Origin: Luteibacter yeojuensis
Lineage (GTDB): Bacteria > Pseudomonadota > Gammaproteobacteria > Xanthomonadales > Rhodanobacteraceae
Direction of reading: 5' to 3'
Assembly: GCF_000964085.1 (NCBI RefSeq)
Contig: NZ_JZRB01000020.1
Coordinates: forward strand, 1 to 48,752
Length of the DNA stretch: 48,752 nt
Made by a program: the position numbers and the translations under genes
Shown: piece after piece, positions 19,257-27,825 of the stretch
Numbering within the stretch: the first letter of the stretch is position 1
Layout: the number at the start of each line of letters is the position of its first letter
Notes under the pieces: generated by a model
The model's input: only the letters and a program-made list of their open reading frames with translations
Told to the model about the DNA's origin: nothing
Database searches by the model: none

Positions 19257-21170
19257 GTGGTCCTACGCAGCGTCGCATCGCGGCTGGCCCTGGGCGTCCT
19301 CGTGGGCTCGGCCGCCGTGCTCGTCATCACGGGCGGCCTGCTGCTCACCCACACCCGCGACCAGATGCTGCGGCAGACCGAGCGCGAGGCCGCCGCCGTC
19401 GCCGACGCCGCCGCCACGCGCATCCAGGGCCGCATCGACAGCGTCGCCAAGGTGGCCCAGGTGGTGGCCGGCGTGCTGGGTACCCGCCGCGACCAGGCGC
19501 CCTCGGTGATCCACGACGTGCTGGCCGTGAACCCCGAGCTCGTCGACGTCAGCGCCGCCTTCATCCCCCGGGACGTGAACCACCTGCGCCCGGAGGACGC
19601 CCCGGTAGCCCGCCGCGATGCCAACGGCACGCTCGTCGCCAGCGACCGCCTGGCCGACCCGGAGCCCTACTGGAGCGCCCCGTGGTTCGTCCGCGGGCTC
19701 AACTGCGACCATGGCTGCTGGCAGCCGCCGTTCCGCTCCGCGGCCCACAACGAAACGCTGATCGGCTATTCCGTGGCCATCCCGGGCAAGGACGTGCCCG
19801 TCATCGGCGTCACCGACGCCACGATCAGCCTGGGCTGGCTGCAGACCCTGCTCGGCGACCTCACCAAGCCCGACCACGCCTCGGCGTTCGTGGCCGACGC
19901 CAATGGCGAGTTCCTCGCCCACGACTGGCGCTCGTACATCGGCACGCGCGGCAGCAAGCCACTGCTGGATGCCATCGCCCGCAAGCAGAACCCCGTGCGC
20001 ATCACGCCGGAGGACGGCGGGCGGGTCAGCGAGCCCGTCTGGGTGTACTTCGTGCCCGTGAAGGGCACGCGCTGGGTGTTCGGCCTCAGCATGCCCGAGC
20101 GCCGCGTGCTGGCCGACCTGCGCCGCACCTACCTGGTCGATGGCCTGCTGGGCGTGCTCGCCCTCGTCGGCGTGGCCATCATCACGCTGGTGATCACGCG
20201 GCGGCTCATGGCGCCGCTGAAGGTCCTGGCCAACCGCGCCGAGGACGTGGCCCGCGGCGACCTCGACTTCGAATTGCCGGAAGTGCGCCGCGACGACGAC
20301 GTGGGCCGCCTCACCCGCGCCTTCGACCAGATGCGCCACCAACTGGCCGGCCACATCGAGACCGGCCAGCGCATCGCGCGCGACCAGGCCCGCATGGCCA
20401 GCGAGCTGGAGATCGCGCGTCAGATCCAGCTGGCGCTGATCCCCGAGGCGCACTGGCTGGCCGAAGACGGCCGCCTTGAAGTGCACGCCGCGCTACGTCC
20501 TGCCAGCGCGGTGGGCGGCGACCTGTACGTGTATTTCACGCTCGGCGCCAGGCACGTCTGCGTGATGGTGGGCGATGTCTCCGACAAAGGCATCCCCGCC
20601 GCGCTCTTCATGGCGCGCACCATCACGCTGGCCCGCACCATCGCCACCCACGCGCGCTCGCCCAGCGATATCCTCGGCGCCCTCAACCGCGAGCTATGCA
20701 AGGGCAACGACACCTGCATGTTCGTCACGCTGCTCTGCGGCGTCATCGAAACCGAAACGGGCCTGCTGTCGCTCGCCAGCGCGGGCCACGAGCAACCGGT
20801 GCTGCACGCCGGCGGCAGCGCCATCCTCGTCGACGTGGAAACCGGCCCCGCGCTCGGCCTCGACCGCGAAGCGCGCTACCCTGTACGCGTACTTTCGTTG
20901 CTGGGGGGCGACACCTTGCTCATGTACACCGACGGCGTCAGCGAAGCCCATGCGGGCAACCAGCGCCTGTATGGCACCCACGCGCTGCTCGACAGCGTGG
21001 CGCGCATCGACGAGGGCGCCAACCCCGGCACCTACGTGGAACGCGTGCTGGAAGACGTGGACGCCTACACCAGCGGCGCGCCCGCTTACGACGATATCGC
21101 CCTGCTCGCCCTCACGTGGCACGACACGGGGGCCGAGGGAGCACGTATCCATGCGGCTGTGCATTCCTAA
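19257..21170 (+). CDS. Membrane PP2C-family (RsbU/SpoIIE-like) serine phosphatase with Cache-like sensor and HAMP
   Basis: Predicted signal-activated phosphatase that dephosphorylates an STAS anti-anti-sigma protein. From the GTG at 19257 (GGAG 6 bases upstream) it has 637 residues: membrane helix about 10-31; periplasmic Cache-like sensor about 32-290, with cysteines at 150 and 154; second helix about 292-314; HAMP about 315-367; a helical linker; and a SpoIIE-type PP2C domain from about 400. Metal-binding aspartates are visible in AVGGDLYVYF and VGDVSDKGIPAALFMA. The 3' end overlaps the kinase gene by 20 bases. Together the three genes form a complete partner-switching module. The signal is unknown. 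Confidence 0.9.
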   Translation: MVLRSVASRLALGVLVGSAAVLVITGGLLLTHTRDQMLRQTEREAAAVADAAATRIQGRIDSVAKVAQVVAGVLGTRRDQAPSVIHDVLAVNPELVDVSAAFIPRDVNHLRPEDAPVARRDANGTLVASDRLADPEPYWSAPWFVRGLNCDHGCWQPPFRSAAHNETLIGYSVAIPGKDVPVIGVTDATISLGWLQTLLGDLTKPDHASAFVADANGEFLAHDWRSYIGTRGSKPLLDAIARKQNPVRITPEDGGRVSEPVWVYFVPVKGTRWVFGLSMPERRVLADLRRTYLVDGLLGVLALVGVAIITLVITRRLMAPLKVLANRAEDVARGDLDFELPEVRRDDDVGRLTRAFDQMRHQLAGHIETGQRIARDQARMASELEIARQIQLALIPEAHWLAEDGRLEVHAALRPASAVGGDLYVYFTLGARHVCVMVGDVSDKGIPAALFMARTITLARTIATHARSPSDILGALNRELCKGNDTCMFVTLLCGVIETETGLLSLASAGHEQPVLHAGGSAILVDVETGPALGLDREARYPVRVLSLLGGDTLLMYTDGVSEAHAGNQRLYGTHALLDSVARIDEGANPGTYVERVLEDVDAYTSGAPAYDDIALLALTWHDTGAEGARIHAAVHS

Positions 21171-21576
21171 CCGCCTCGAGGACGTGTTCCAGGCACTGGA
21201 GCACGCCGACACCACGCTGGGCCGCGCGGAGGTCGACGACGCCTGCCGCGCCGACGTGCGCCTGGTGCTCGAGGAGCTGCTGGTGAACACCGTGCGCCAC
21301 GGCTACCCCGACGGCCGCCGCGGCACCATCGAGATCAAGCTCGAAGCCCGCACCGACGCCGTGCGCCTGGAACTGCGCGACGACGGCCAGCCCTTCAATC
21401 CGCTGGAACAGGAACCGCCCGACCTGCCCGGCGACCTCGCCGACCGCGAGGTCGGCGGCCTGGGCCTGCACCTGGCGCGCAGCATCGCCTCCGGTTTCGA
21501 ATACGCGCGGGACGCACGCGGCAACCGCGTCGTCGTCCGCTTCGACCCCTCCCCGCCTGACGAGCCCACCCCATGA
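21151..21576 (+). CDS. RsbW-like anti-sigma factor / serine kinase (HATPase_c)
   Basis: A 141-residue GHKL ATPase of the RsbW/SpoIIAB kind, which would phosphorylate the downstream STAS protein and bind a sigma factor or other target. The N box is VLEELLVNTVRHGYP (E41, N45), the G1 box RDDGQPFNP (D78) and the G2 box GGLGLHLARSI (102-112). The open frame extends far upstream, but only from the ATG at 21151 does the sequence match the family. It overlaps the phosphatase by 20 bases and the STAS gene by 4. No sigma factor gene lies in the window, so the target is unidentified. Confidence 0.9.
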   Translation: MRLCIPNRLEDVFQALEHADTTLGRAEVDDACRADVRLVLEELLVNTVRHGYPDGRRGTIEIKLEARTDAVRLELRDDGQPFNPLEQEPPDLPGDLADREVGGLGLHLARSIASGFEYARDARGNRVVVRFDPSPPDEPTP

Positions 21577-21953
21577 CATTGATCGTCCGCAATGAAAGCC
21601 CGACGCCGGAGCGCAGCACCGTGTGGCTGGAAGGCAGCCTCGACGCCAACTCATTCAGTGATTTCGACGAAACCATGCGCGATATCACCCCCCTGGTCGA
21701 CAACGGCGGCACCCTGGTGCTCGACCTCTCGCAGCTGAACTACATCAGCAGCGCCGGCCTGCGCAGCCTCGCGCAGCTGCGCAAGCAGATGCACGACCGC
21801 GGCGGCCGCACGCTCCTCCTGAACCCGCAGCCACAGGTGAAGAAGGTCTTCGATATCGTGAAGGCCGTGCCGGTGAAGGAGGTGTTCGCCAGCATCGCGG
21901 AGCTGGACCAGTACCTCGACCATATCCAGCGGTCGGTGACTGGGCAGGGCTGA
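21573..21953 (+). CDS. STAS-domain anti-anti-sigma factor (RsbV-like)
   Basis: A 126-residue STAS protein, the switch partner of the RsbW-like kinase. The phosphorylation motif is LNYISSAGLRSLAQL, with Ser60 as the expected site by analogy with SpoIIAA and RsbV. It starts in the ATGA overlap with the kinase stop, so translation is coupled. The mid-helix motif LLNPQPQVKKVFDI is typical of the family. Confidence 0.93.
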   Translation: MTLIVRNESPTPERSTVWLEGSLDANSFSDFDETMRDITPLVDNGGTLVLDLSQLNYISSAGLRSLAQLRKQMHDRGGRTLLLNPQPQVKKVFDIVKAVPVKEVFASIAELDQYLDHIQRSVTGQG

Positions 21954-21960
21954 GAGCCCT

Positions 21961-21984
21961 TGTAGGAGCGCGCTTGCGCGCGAT
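21961..21984 (+). repeat. REP unit, GCG/CGC stem variant
   Basis: TGTAGGAGC, GCG, CTTG, CGC, GCGAT, with A for G at position 4 as in common pseudomonad REPs. It fills almost all of the 35-base gap between the convergent STAS and ohrR genes, and no separate terminator is present there. Confidence 0.85.
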
Positions 21985-21988
21985 GCTC

Positions 21989-22456
21989 TTACTTAGCAGC
22001 GTCAGAGAGGTTCGAGCGCAGCATCTCAAGCTGCGCCTTCAACCCACCCAACGTCTCCACATCGCAATCCATCGCGCAGAACAGATCGACAGGCACGTCG
22101 GCCGCCTTCGCCTGCAGCGCCCTGCCCTCGTCGGTAAGCGTGACGATGACCTGGCGCTCGTCCTGCGTGCTGCGGTTGCGCGCGACAAGACCCGCGGCCT
22201 GCAGCCGCTTCAGAAGCGGCGTGAGCGTGGCCGAATCCAGGAACAACTTGTCGCCCAGCTCCGAGACCGTGACGCCATCGCGCTCCCAGAGCACCAGCAT
22301 CACGAGGTATTGCGGGTAGGTGAGGTCGAGCTTCGCCAGCAGCTGGCGGTAGACCTTGCCCATGGCCAGGTTGGCCGAGTACAGCGCGAAGCACAGCTGC
22401 CCGTCGAGGGTGCGGGGAGGCTGGATGCCGCTATCCTTGGTTTCTTTCGTGGCCAT
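21989..22456 (-). CDS. ohrR: MarR-family organic hydroperoxide regulator OhrR
   Basis: MarR-type repressor, 155 residues from the ATG at 22456. The N-terminal motif [21 protein letters not shown] places the reactive cysteine at position 22, and a further cysteine is exactly at 127 (DLFCAMDC), the pair that forms the disulfide in Xanthomonas campestris OhrR. The winged helix region reads [29 protein letters not shown], with [10 protein letters not shown] as the wing. It would repress its target until oxidised by organic hydroperoxides. The usual partner gene ohr is not next to it. The open frame continues upstream, but without MarR-like sequence. Confidence 0.92.
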   Translation of the reverse strand: MATKETKDSGIQPPRTLDGQLCFALYSANLAMGKVYRQLLAKLDLTYPQYLVMLVLWERDGVTVSELGDKLFLDSATLTPLLKRLQAAGLVARNRSTQDERQVIVTLTDEGRALQAKAADVPVDLFCAMDCDVETLGGLKAQLEMLRSNLSDAAK

Positions 22457-22520
22457 GGGCCGAATGTAGGGACGGGCTAATTCAATTGCAAGCGATTGAA
22501 TTGTGTCGCAGAACGGCGTG

Positions 22521-22577
22521 CCAGCCTGAGGCGGCGCGAGCCGCTGGATGCATGCATTCGCGTTAGCGGATGAACCG
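22521..22577 (+). repeat. Composite repeat, hairpin module (copy 1)
   Basis: A 57-bp sequence (CCAGCCTGAGGCGGCG at its left end, AGCGGATGAACCG at its right) that recurs at 38291-38347 and, inverted, at 38075-38131. It contains the small stems GCGGC/GCCGC and CATTCGC/GCGGATG. In the other two copies it runs into a REP unit after a few bases; here a terminator hairpin separates the two. It lies upstream of ohrR, between that gene and ychF. Confidence 0.75.
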
Positions 22578-22579
22578 AT

Positions 22580-22609
22580 AAAAAAAACCGGCTTGCGCCG
22601 GTTTTTTTT
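22580..22609 (-). terminator. Bidirectional intrinsic terminator after ychF
   Basis: CCGGC, a 4-base loop and GCCGG flanked by eight A residues on one side and eight T residues on the other. It works on either strand by sequence; on the minus strand it would stop the prs-rplY-pth-ychF direction before ohrR. Confidence 0.88.
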
Positions 22610-22615
22610 AAGAGC

Positions 22616-22639
22616 ATCGCGCGCAAGCGCGCTCCCACC
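22616..22639 (-). repeat. REP unit, GCG/CGC stem variant
   Basis: Minus strand reads GGTGGGAGC, GCG, CTTG, CGC, GCGAT. It sits between the ychF stop and the terminator, as the REP half of the composite repeat whose other half is at 22521-22577. Confidence 0.8.
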
Positions 22640-22695
22640 AGGTTCTTCCCCCATAGGGCATCTCCCCCAAAAGGGGTTCCCCAGGGATGAGTGGC

Positions 22696-23787
22696 TTAGA
22701 CGTTGAAGCGGAAGTGGAGGACGTCGCCTTCCTTCACGAGGTAGTCCTTGCCCTCGAGGCGGAGGCGGCCGGCTTCCTTCGCGCCCTGCTCGCCGTTGTA
22801 CTTGATGTAGTCGTCGTAGCCGACGGTCTCGGCGCGGATGAAACCGCGTTCGAAGTCGGTGTGGATGACGCCGGCGGCCTGCGGCGCCGTGGAGCCGGCG
22901 CGGACCTGCCACGCGCGGACCTCCTTTTCGCCCGCCGTGAAATACGTCTGCAGGCCGAGCAGCTTGTAGCCGGCGCGGATGACGCGGTTCAGGCCCGGCT
23001 CGTCGAGGCCCATGCTCTGCAGGAATTCGTCGCGCTCGGCGTCGTCCAGCTGCGAGAGCTCTTCCTCGATGGCGGCACACACCGGCACCACCTCGGCGCC
23101 TTCTTCCAGCGCGCGGGCGCGGACGGCGTCGAGGTGCGGATTATTTTCGAAGCCATCCTCCGCCACGTTGGCGATGTACATCAGCGGCTTCATGGTGATG
23201 AGGAACATGTCGCGGACCAGCGCCTTTTCCTCGGCATCGAGGCCGGCGGTGCGCGCGCTGCGGCCCTGGTCGAGTACCTTGGCCAGCTTCTCGAGCACCG
23301 GCTTGCGGGCCAGCGCGTCCTTGTCGTTGGCCTTGGCCGAACGCGTGGCGCGGTCGAGGGCCTTCAGCACCGACTCCAGGTCGGCCAGCGCCAGCTCGGT
23401 ATCGATGGTTTCGATATCGGAGATGGGGTCGACCTTGTTGGCCACGTGGATGATGTTGCCGTCTTCGAAGCAACGCACGACGTGCGCGATGGCGTCGGTC
23501 TCGCGGATGTGCGCGAGGAACTTGTTGCCCAGGCCCTCACCCTTCGAGGCACCGGCGACGAGGCCGGCGATGTCCACGAATTCCATGGTGGTGGGGATGA
23601 TCTTCTGCGGCTTGACGATGGCCGACAGCGCCTCGAGGCGCGGATCGGGCACCGGCACGATGCCGGTGTTCGGCTCGATGGTGCAGAACGGGAAGTTGGC
23701 CGAGGCGATGCCCGCCTTCGTCAGCGCGTTGAACAGGGTGGACTTGCCGACGTTAGGCAGGCCGACGATGCCGCATTTGATGCCCAT
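22696..23787 (-). CDS. ychF: Ribosome-binding ATPase YchF (OLA1 family)
   Basis: A 363-residue P-loop ATPase of the Obg-related YchF family, implicated in translation and in the oxidative stress response. The start [22 protein letters not shown] has the P-loop. Switch sequence [20 protein letters not shown] follows near residue 72, and the altered G4-like motif MYIANVAE fits the ATP preference known for YchF. The C-terminal TGS domain ends [10 protein letters not shown], the usual end. It lies 37 bases after pth, the common pth-ychF pair. Confidence 0.96.
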   Translation of the reverse strand: MGIKCGIVGLPNVGKSTLFNALTKAGIASANFPFCTIEPNTGIVPVPDPRLEALSAIVKPQKIIPTTMEFVDIAGLVAGASKGEGLGNKFLAHIRETDAIAHVVRCFEDGNIIHVANKVDPISDIETIDTELALADLESVLKALDRATRSAKANDKDALARKPVLEKLAKVLDQGRSARTAGLDAEEKALVRDMFLITMKPLMYIANVAEDGFENNPHLDAVRARALEEGAEVVPVCAAIEEELSQLDDAERDEFLQSMGLDEPGLNRVIRAGYKLLGLQTYFTAGEKEVRAWQVRAGSTAPQAAGVIHTDFERGFIRAETVGYDDYIKYNGEQGAKEAGRLRLEGKDYLVKEGDVLHFRFNV

Positions 23788-23824
23788 GGCGAACTTCTCT
23801 GTATCCGGTAGGTGTTGGGTAGGG

Positions 23825-24403
23825 TCAGGCGGCGGTGTGCAGGCGTTTCATCGCCTCTTCGAACTTGCCTTCCTGCGCCAGCGGCAGCACGTCGAACGCG
23901 CGCCCGATGCCGTGCATGATGGCGTCCTCGTCGGCCGCGTTGGGCCGGCCGAGCACCCACGGGGTGACCTTGTCCTTGCTGCCCGGGTGGCCGATGCCGA
24001 CCCGTAGCCGATGGAACTTGCCGTGGCCCAGGTGGGCCATGATGTCGCGCAAACCGTTCTGGCCGCCGTGGCCGCCATCGAACTTCATGCGGACGGTGCC
24101 GGGGGAAAGATCGAGCTCGTCGTGGGCGACGAGGCATTCCTCCGGCGCGATCTTGTAGTAGCGCAGCGCCGATGCGACGGCGATGCCGCTCTTGTTCATG
24201 AACGTGGCCGGCTTCAGCAGCCACACACTTTCGCCGCCGATGCCCACCTTGCAGCTTTCGCCGTGCAGCTTGCCATCGAACGACCAGCGCCCGCCCTTCT
24301 CCATGGCCAGCGCATCGACACACCAGAACCCGGCGTTGTGCCGGGTCCTGACGTATTCGGCCCCGGGGTTACCGAGGCCGACGATAAGACGGATGGACGC
24401 CAT
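23825..24403 (-). CDS. pth: Peptidyl-tRNA hydrolase
   Basis: Hydrolyses the ester bond of peptidyl-tRNA released by drop-off, recycling tRNA. It has 192 residues. The N terminus [24 protein letters not shown] carries the conserved Asn and catalytic His (about residues 12 and 22), and [26 protein letters not shown] the later active-site block. It lies between rplY and ychF. Confidence 0.96.
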   Translation of the reverse strand: MASIRLIVGLGNPGAEYVRTRHNAGFWCVDALAMEKGGRWSFDGKLHGESCKVGIGGESVWLLKPATFMNKSGIAVASALRYYKIAPEECLVAHDELDLSPGTVRMKFDGGHGGQNGLRDIMAHLGHGKFHRLRVGIGHPGSKDKVTPWVLGRPNAADEDAIMHGIGRAFDVLPLAQEGKFEEAMKRLHTAA

Positions 24404-24454
24404 GGAAGGGGCACGGTGGGCGACCCGCGCGCGGGGGCGCGGGCCGCCAGCCGA

Positions 24455-25099
24455 TTACTTCTTCTCTTCGTCCGACGCCTCGCCGCCTTCGGCGCCTTCG
24501 ACGGTCGGGTCGACTTCTTCCTGGATCTGCGCCACGGTGACGACGGCAACGTCGTGCTCCTTGCCCAGGCCCAGTTCCGGCACGTCCACGCCCTTCGGCA
24601 GCTTGAGGTCCGAGAGGTGGATGATGTCGCCGGCCTTCAGGTTGGCCAGGTCGAGTTCGATGAACTCCGGCAGGTCCTTCGGCAGGCACGACACGGTGAC
24701 TTCCGTCAGGTTGTGCGAGATGACCAGGCCGGCCGTCTTGCCCGCCGGGCTCTTTTCCTGGTTCAGGAAGTGCACCGGCACGGCGACGCGAACGGCTTCG
24801 TTCTCGTTAACGCGCTGGAAATCCATGTGCAGCATGAGCTGCTTGAACGGGTGCTTCTGCCAGTCCTTGATCAGGACCTTCTGGGCCTTGCCGTCGACGG
24901 TCAGCTCGATGACCGACGAGTAGAACGACTCGAAACGCGAACCGAGCAGGATGTCGTTGTGCAGGACCTGGATGGCCTGCGGCTCGGCGCCTGCGCCGTA
25001 AACGATGGCCGGCACGTAGCCCGCGGTACGAAGGCGGCGGCTCGCACCCTTCCCTTCGATCTTGCGGCTCGTGGCGGTGAGCTTGTGGTTGGTAGCCAT
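24455..25099 (-). CDS. rplY: 50S ribosomal protein L25, long CTC type
   Basis: 5S rRNA-binding ribosomal protein of 214 residues. This is the two-domain form (L25 domain up to about residue 95 plus a TL5/CTC C-terminal beta domain) rather than the short 94-residue E. coli form. The N terminus is HKLTATSRKIEGKGASRRLR; the protein ends in a Glu/Lys-rich acidic tail (EGGEASDEEKK). It follows prs after 82 bases. Confidence 0.94.
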   Translation of the reverse strand: MATNHKLTATSRKIEGKGASRRLRTAGYVPAIVYGAGAEPQAIQVLHNDILLGSRFESFYSSVIELTVDGKAQKVLIKDWQKHPFKQLMLHMDFQRVNENEAVRVAVPVHFLNQEKSPAGKTAGLVISHNLTEVTVSCLPKDLPEFIELDLANLKAGDIIHLSDLKLPKGVDVPELGLGKEHDVAVVTVAQIQEEVDPTVEGAEGGEASDEEKK

Positions 25100-25181
25100 G
25101 GTGGTGTTGCCTCAAGTAAACCGCCTCGCGGCGGTGGTAGAGGTCTTCCCCGCGACCAGGGAAGACCGAAAAAACGGTGGT

Positions 25182-26138
25182 TCAGTCGATGTAGAGCGAG
25201 CTGACCGACTCGCCATAGGCGATGCGGCGGATCGTCTCCGCGAGCAGCTCCGCGACCGACAACTGGCGGATTTTCGCACAGTTACGGGCGTTGTCGCGCA
25301 GCGGCAGGGTGTTGGTGACCACCAGCTGGTCGAGCTGCGATGCCTCGAGGTTGCTGATGGCGGCGCCCGAAAGCACCGGGTGCACGCAGTACGCGACGAC
25401 CTTGCGGGCGCCTTTTTCCTTCAGCGCCGCCGCGGCGGCGCAGAGCGTGCCGGCGGTGTCGACGATGTCGTCCACCAGCACGCAGGTCTTGCCTTCCACG
25501 TCGCCGATGATGTTCATGACCGTGGCCACGTTCGCCTTCGGGCGGCGCTTGTCGATGATGGCCAGGTCGGCGTCGTCGAGGCGCTTGGCGAGCGCACGCG
25601 CACGCACCACGCCGCCGACGTCGGGGCTGACCACGATCAGGTCGTCCATGCTGTGGTGCCGCCAGATGTCGGCGAGGAGCACCGGCGAGGCGTACACGTT
25701 GTCGACCGGGATATCGAAGAAGCCCTGGATCTGGTCGGCGTGCAGGTCGATGGTGAGGACACGATCGGCACCGGCCGTCTGGAGCATCTTCGCGGCCAGC
25801 TTCGCCGTGATCGGCACGCGCGCGGAGCGCGGGCGGCGATCCTGGCGGGCGTAGCCGAAATACGGCATCACCGCGGTGACGCTGCCGGCCGAGGCGCGCT
25901 TGAGCGCATCCACCAGTACCAGCAGGTCGAACAGGTTTTCCGCGCTGGGCGCGCCCGTCGGCTGGATGACGAACACTTCCTGCTTGCGGACGTTTTCTTC
26001 GATTTCGACCTGCGCCTCGCCATCGCTGAACCGGCCGATGAGCGCCTTGCCCAGCGGGATGCCAAGGCGTGCGGCGACATCGTCGGCAAGCGCACGGTGC
26101 GCGTTACCGGAGAAGAGCATCGGGGTGGACGTGTCCAC
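25182..26138 (-). CDS. prs: Ribose-phosphate pyrophosphokinase (PRPP synthase)
   Basis: Makes PRPP from ribose 5-phosphate and ATP for purine, pyrimidine, His and Trp synthesis. I start it at the GTG at 26138, with AGGAG 5 bases upstream, giving 318 residues; the frame runs 15 codons further but without a good site. Visible motifs are [23 protein letters not shown], the ATP-binding [12 protein letters not shown] and the PRPP signature [13 protein letters not shown] near residue 220. It follows tRNA-Gln after 54 bases on the same strand. Confidence 0.96.
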   Translation of the reverse strand: MDTSTPMLFSGNAHRALADDVAARLGIPLGKALIGRFSDGEAQVEIEENVRKQEVFVIQPTGAPSAENLFDLLVLVDALKRASAGSVTAVMPYFGYARQDRRPRSARVPITAKLAAKMLQTAGADRVLTIDLHADQIQGFFDIPVDNVYASPVLLADIWRHHSMDDLIVVSPDVGGVVRARALAKRLDDADLAIIDKRRPKANVATVMNIIGDVEGKTCVLVDDIVDTAGTLCAAAAALKEKGARKVVAYCVHPVLSGAAISNLEASQLDQLVVTNTLPLRDNARNCAKIRQLSVAELLAETIRRIAYGESVSSLYID

Positions 26139-26192
26139 GGGGACTCCTGGGGGAAAAGTTAGGTTGAATCGGCGCAGTGCCACCCGTGAAGG

Positions 26193-26269
26193 TGGCTGGG
26201 GCGGCAGGATTCGAACCTGCGCATGCGGGAATCAAAATCCCGTGCCTTAACCAGCTTGGCGACGCCCCA
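26193..26269 (-). tRNA. tRNA-Gln (TTG anticodon)
   Basis: A 77-base cloverleaf: acceptor arms TGGGGCG and CGCCCCA, D arm with GCCAAGCTGGTTAAGGC, anticodon stem-loop CGGGATTTTGATTCCCG, T loop GGTTCGAATCC and encoded GCCA. It lies between the IspE-encoding gene and prs. Confidence 0.96.
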
Positions 26270-26311
26270 ACAATTCGTGACACATGCCGCAGCCCGCGGC
26301 CCTTTCCGTCC

Positions 26312-27700
26312 TTAGGCGAACCCCCTTGCCCCGATCCGCGCGCGCACCGCGAACAGCGGCGATGGATCGACACCCGCCGCCACGTGGGCGGTGTAGGCCC
26401 CGGGGCAGCGCGACGCGACCGCGAGGGCCGCTTCGAAGGTTCTCGTTTCCAGGAAAACGCAGCCACCGCTGCCGGAAAGCCGGGCGCGGCCGAAGCCTGC
26501 CAGCCAGTCCAGCGCCGCGGCCACCCGCGGGTGGCGCGCACGGACCACCGGTTCGAAGGCGTTCTCCGCCGAATCCCCGGAAACAAAGGACGAAATTGTC
26601 GCCCGCGGGGCATTTCGAGTCAATTCGGGGGCAGCGAACAAGGCCGGTGTAGGCACGTGCTCGCCGGGGTCGAGCACGACGTACCAGCGCCGGGGCAGCT
26701 TCATGGCCTGGAGGCGCTCGCCCACGCCCTCGGCCCAGGCCGAGCGGCCGCGGACGAACACCGGCACGTCGGCGCCCAGCGCCAGGCCCAGGGCGGCCAG
26801 GGCGTCCTCGTCCAGGCCGGTTTCCCACAGGGTGTTGAGGCCCACCAGCACGCTGGCCGCGTCCGAGCTGCCCCCGCCCAGCCCACCGCCCATGGGGATG
26901 CGCTTGGTCACCTCGATCTCCGCGCCAAGGGCGGTGCCGGTGGCCTCCGCCAGCAGGCGCGCGGCCCGCACGGCGAGGTCGCTGGCCTCGGGCACGCCCG
27001 GCACGTCGGTCGGCCGGGTGATGACGCCGTCCTCGCGGCGGCGCAGGCGCACCTCGTCGCCCCAGTCGAGCAGGCGGAACACCGTCTGCAGCTCGTGGTA
27101 GCCGTCGGGCCGGCGGCCCGTGATGCGCAGGAACAGGTTCAGCTTCGCGGGGGCCGGCCAGGCGGTCCAGTCGCCACGGGCCAGCGGCGCCAGCCGGCGG
27201 CTCATGAACACGCGCAGGTGGTCGGGGAACCCATTGTCGCGGTCGCGCGCCAGCGCCTCGGCGAACTCCGGGGCATGCTTGTCGACCTCCACGAAGCCAT
27301 GCTTCGCATAGAACGGGGCGTTCCACGGCACATCGGCGAGCGTGCCGAGGTCGACGCGGTAATAACCGGCCTCGCGCGCCCAGGCGCAGGCGTGCTCGAG
27401 CAGCGCCGCACCGATGCCCCGGCCGCCGAACGCCGGCAGCACGTCGATCTCGGCGATACCGATGGCGCCAGGCGTGCCATCGGCATGCAGGCAGACAAAC
27501 CCGACCGCCTCGCCGTCGACCACCGCGACCCAGCACAGGCCGCGGATGATGAGCTGGCGGACAATATCGACGGGCAACGCCATGGCCGAATACGACGCCC
27601 AGGCCTCGTGCCCGCGGAACATCTCGACAGCCGCGCGCTCGATGGCGCACAGGCGCCCGGCGTCGTCAGGCTGGGCGCGGGTGATGGTGAAGTGCGTCAC
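26312..27700 (-). CDS. ispE: GNAT acetyltransferase fused to 4-diphosphocytidyl-2-C-methyl-D-erythritol kinase (IspE)
   Basis: One open frame encodes two enzymes. Residues 1-170 are a GNAT domain, with the acetyl-CoA site [21 protein letters not shown] (about 84-104) and the closing strand LRVFMSRRL. Residues about 177-462 are a full GHMP kinase of the IspE family, which phosphorylates CDP-ME in the MEP isoprenoid pathway. It has [22 protein letters not shown] with the catalytic Lys (186), the ATP loop [14 protein letters not shown] (269-282) and LGADVPVF with the catalytic Asp (311). The junction is only about six residues and has no stop. The start is probably the GTG at 27700, though no Shine-Dalgarno is visible; the frame upstream runs through REP sequence. 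An internal ATG (27205) has no Shine-Dalgarno either. The GNAT substrate is unknown. Confidence 0.88.
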   Translation of the reverse strand: MTHFTITRAQPDDAGRLCAIERAAVEMFRGHEAWASYSAMALPVDIVRQLIIRGLCWVAVVDGEAVGFVCLHADGTPGAIGIAEIDVLPAFGGRGIGAALLEHACAWAREAGYYRVDLGTLADVPWNAPFYAKHGFVEVDKHAPEFAEALARDRDNGFPDHLRVFMSRRLAPLARGDWTAWPAPAKLNLFLRITGRRPDGYHELQTVFRLLDWGDEVRLRRREDGVITRPTDVPGVPEASDLAVRAARLLAEATGTALGAEIEVTKRIPMGGGLGGGSSDAASVLVGLNTLWETGLDEDALAALGLALGADVPVFVRGRSAWAEGVGERLQAMKLPRRWYVVLDPGEHVPTPALFAAPELTRNAPRATISSFVSGDSAENAFEPVVRARHPRVAAALDWLAGFGRARLSGSGGCVFLETRTFEAALAVASRCPGAYTAHVAAGVDPSPLFAVRARIGARGFA

Positions 27701-27746
27701 GGGGGTGGGCTTCGGCGCGAAAGGCGGGATTATCGCGGACGAAGCC

Positions 27747-27813
27747 TGTGGGAGCCAGCTTGCTGGCGATGTGACTTGTCGCAAACCCCATCGCCAGCAA
27801 GCTAGCTCCCACA
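27747..27813. repeat. Inverted pair of REP units, CAG/CTG stem variant
   Basis: TGTGGGAGC, CAG, CTTG, CTG, GCGAT at 27747-27770 faces its inverted copy at 27790-27813 across 19 bases; the copies differ at one base (a C/T in the stem). The pair occupies the gap between the 3' end of lolB and the start of the GNAT-ispE gene. Confidence 0.85.
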
Positions 27814-27825
27814 AAAAAATGGTTG

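Noticed and set aside
22457..23080. N-terminal extension of OhrR to 363 residues
   Set aside because: The extra sequence runs through a terminator and repeats into ychF. The family length and Cys22/Cys127 numbering fit the 155-residue protein.
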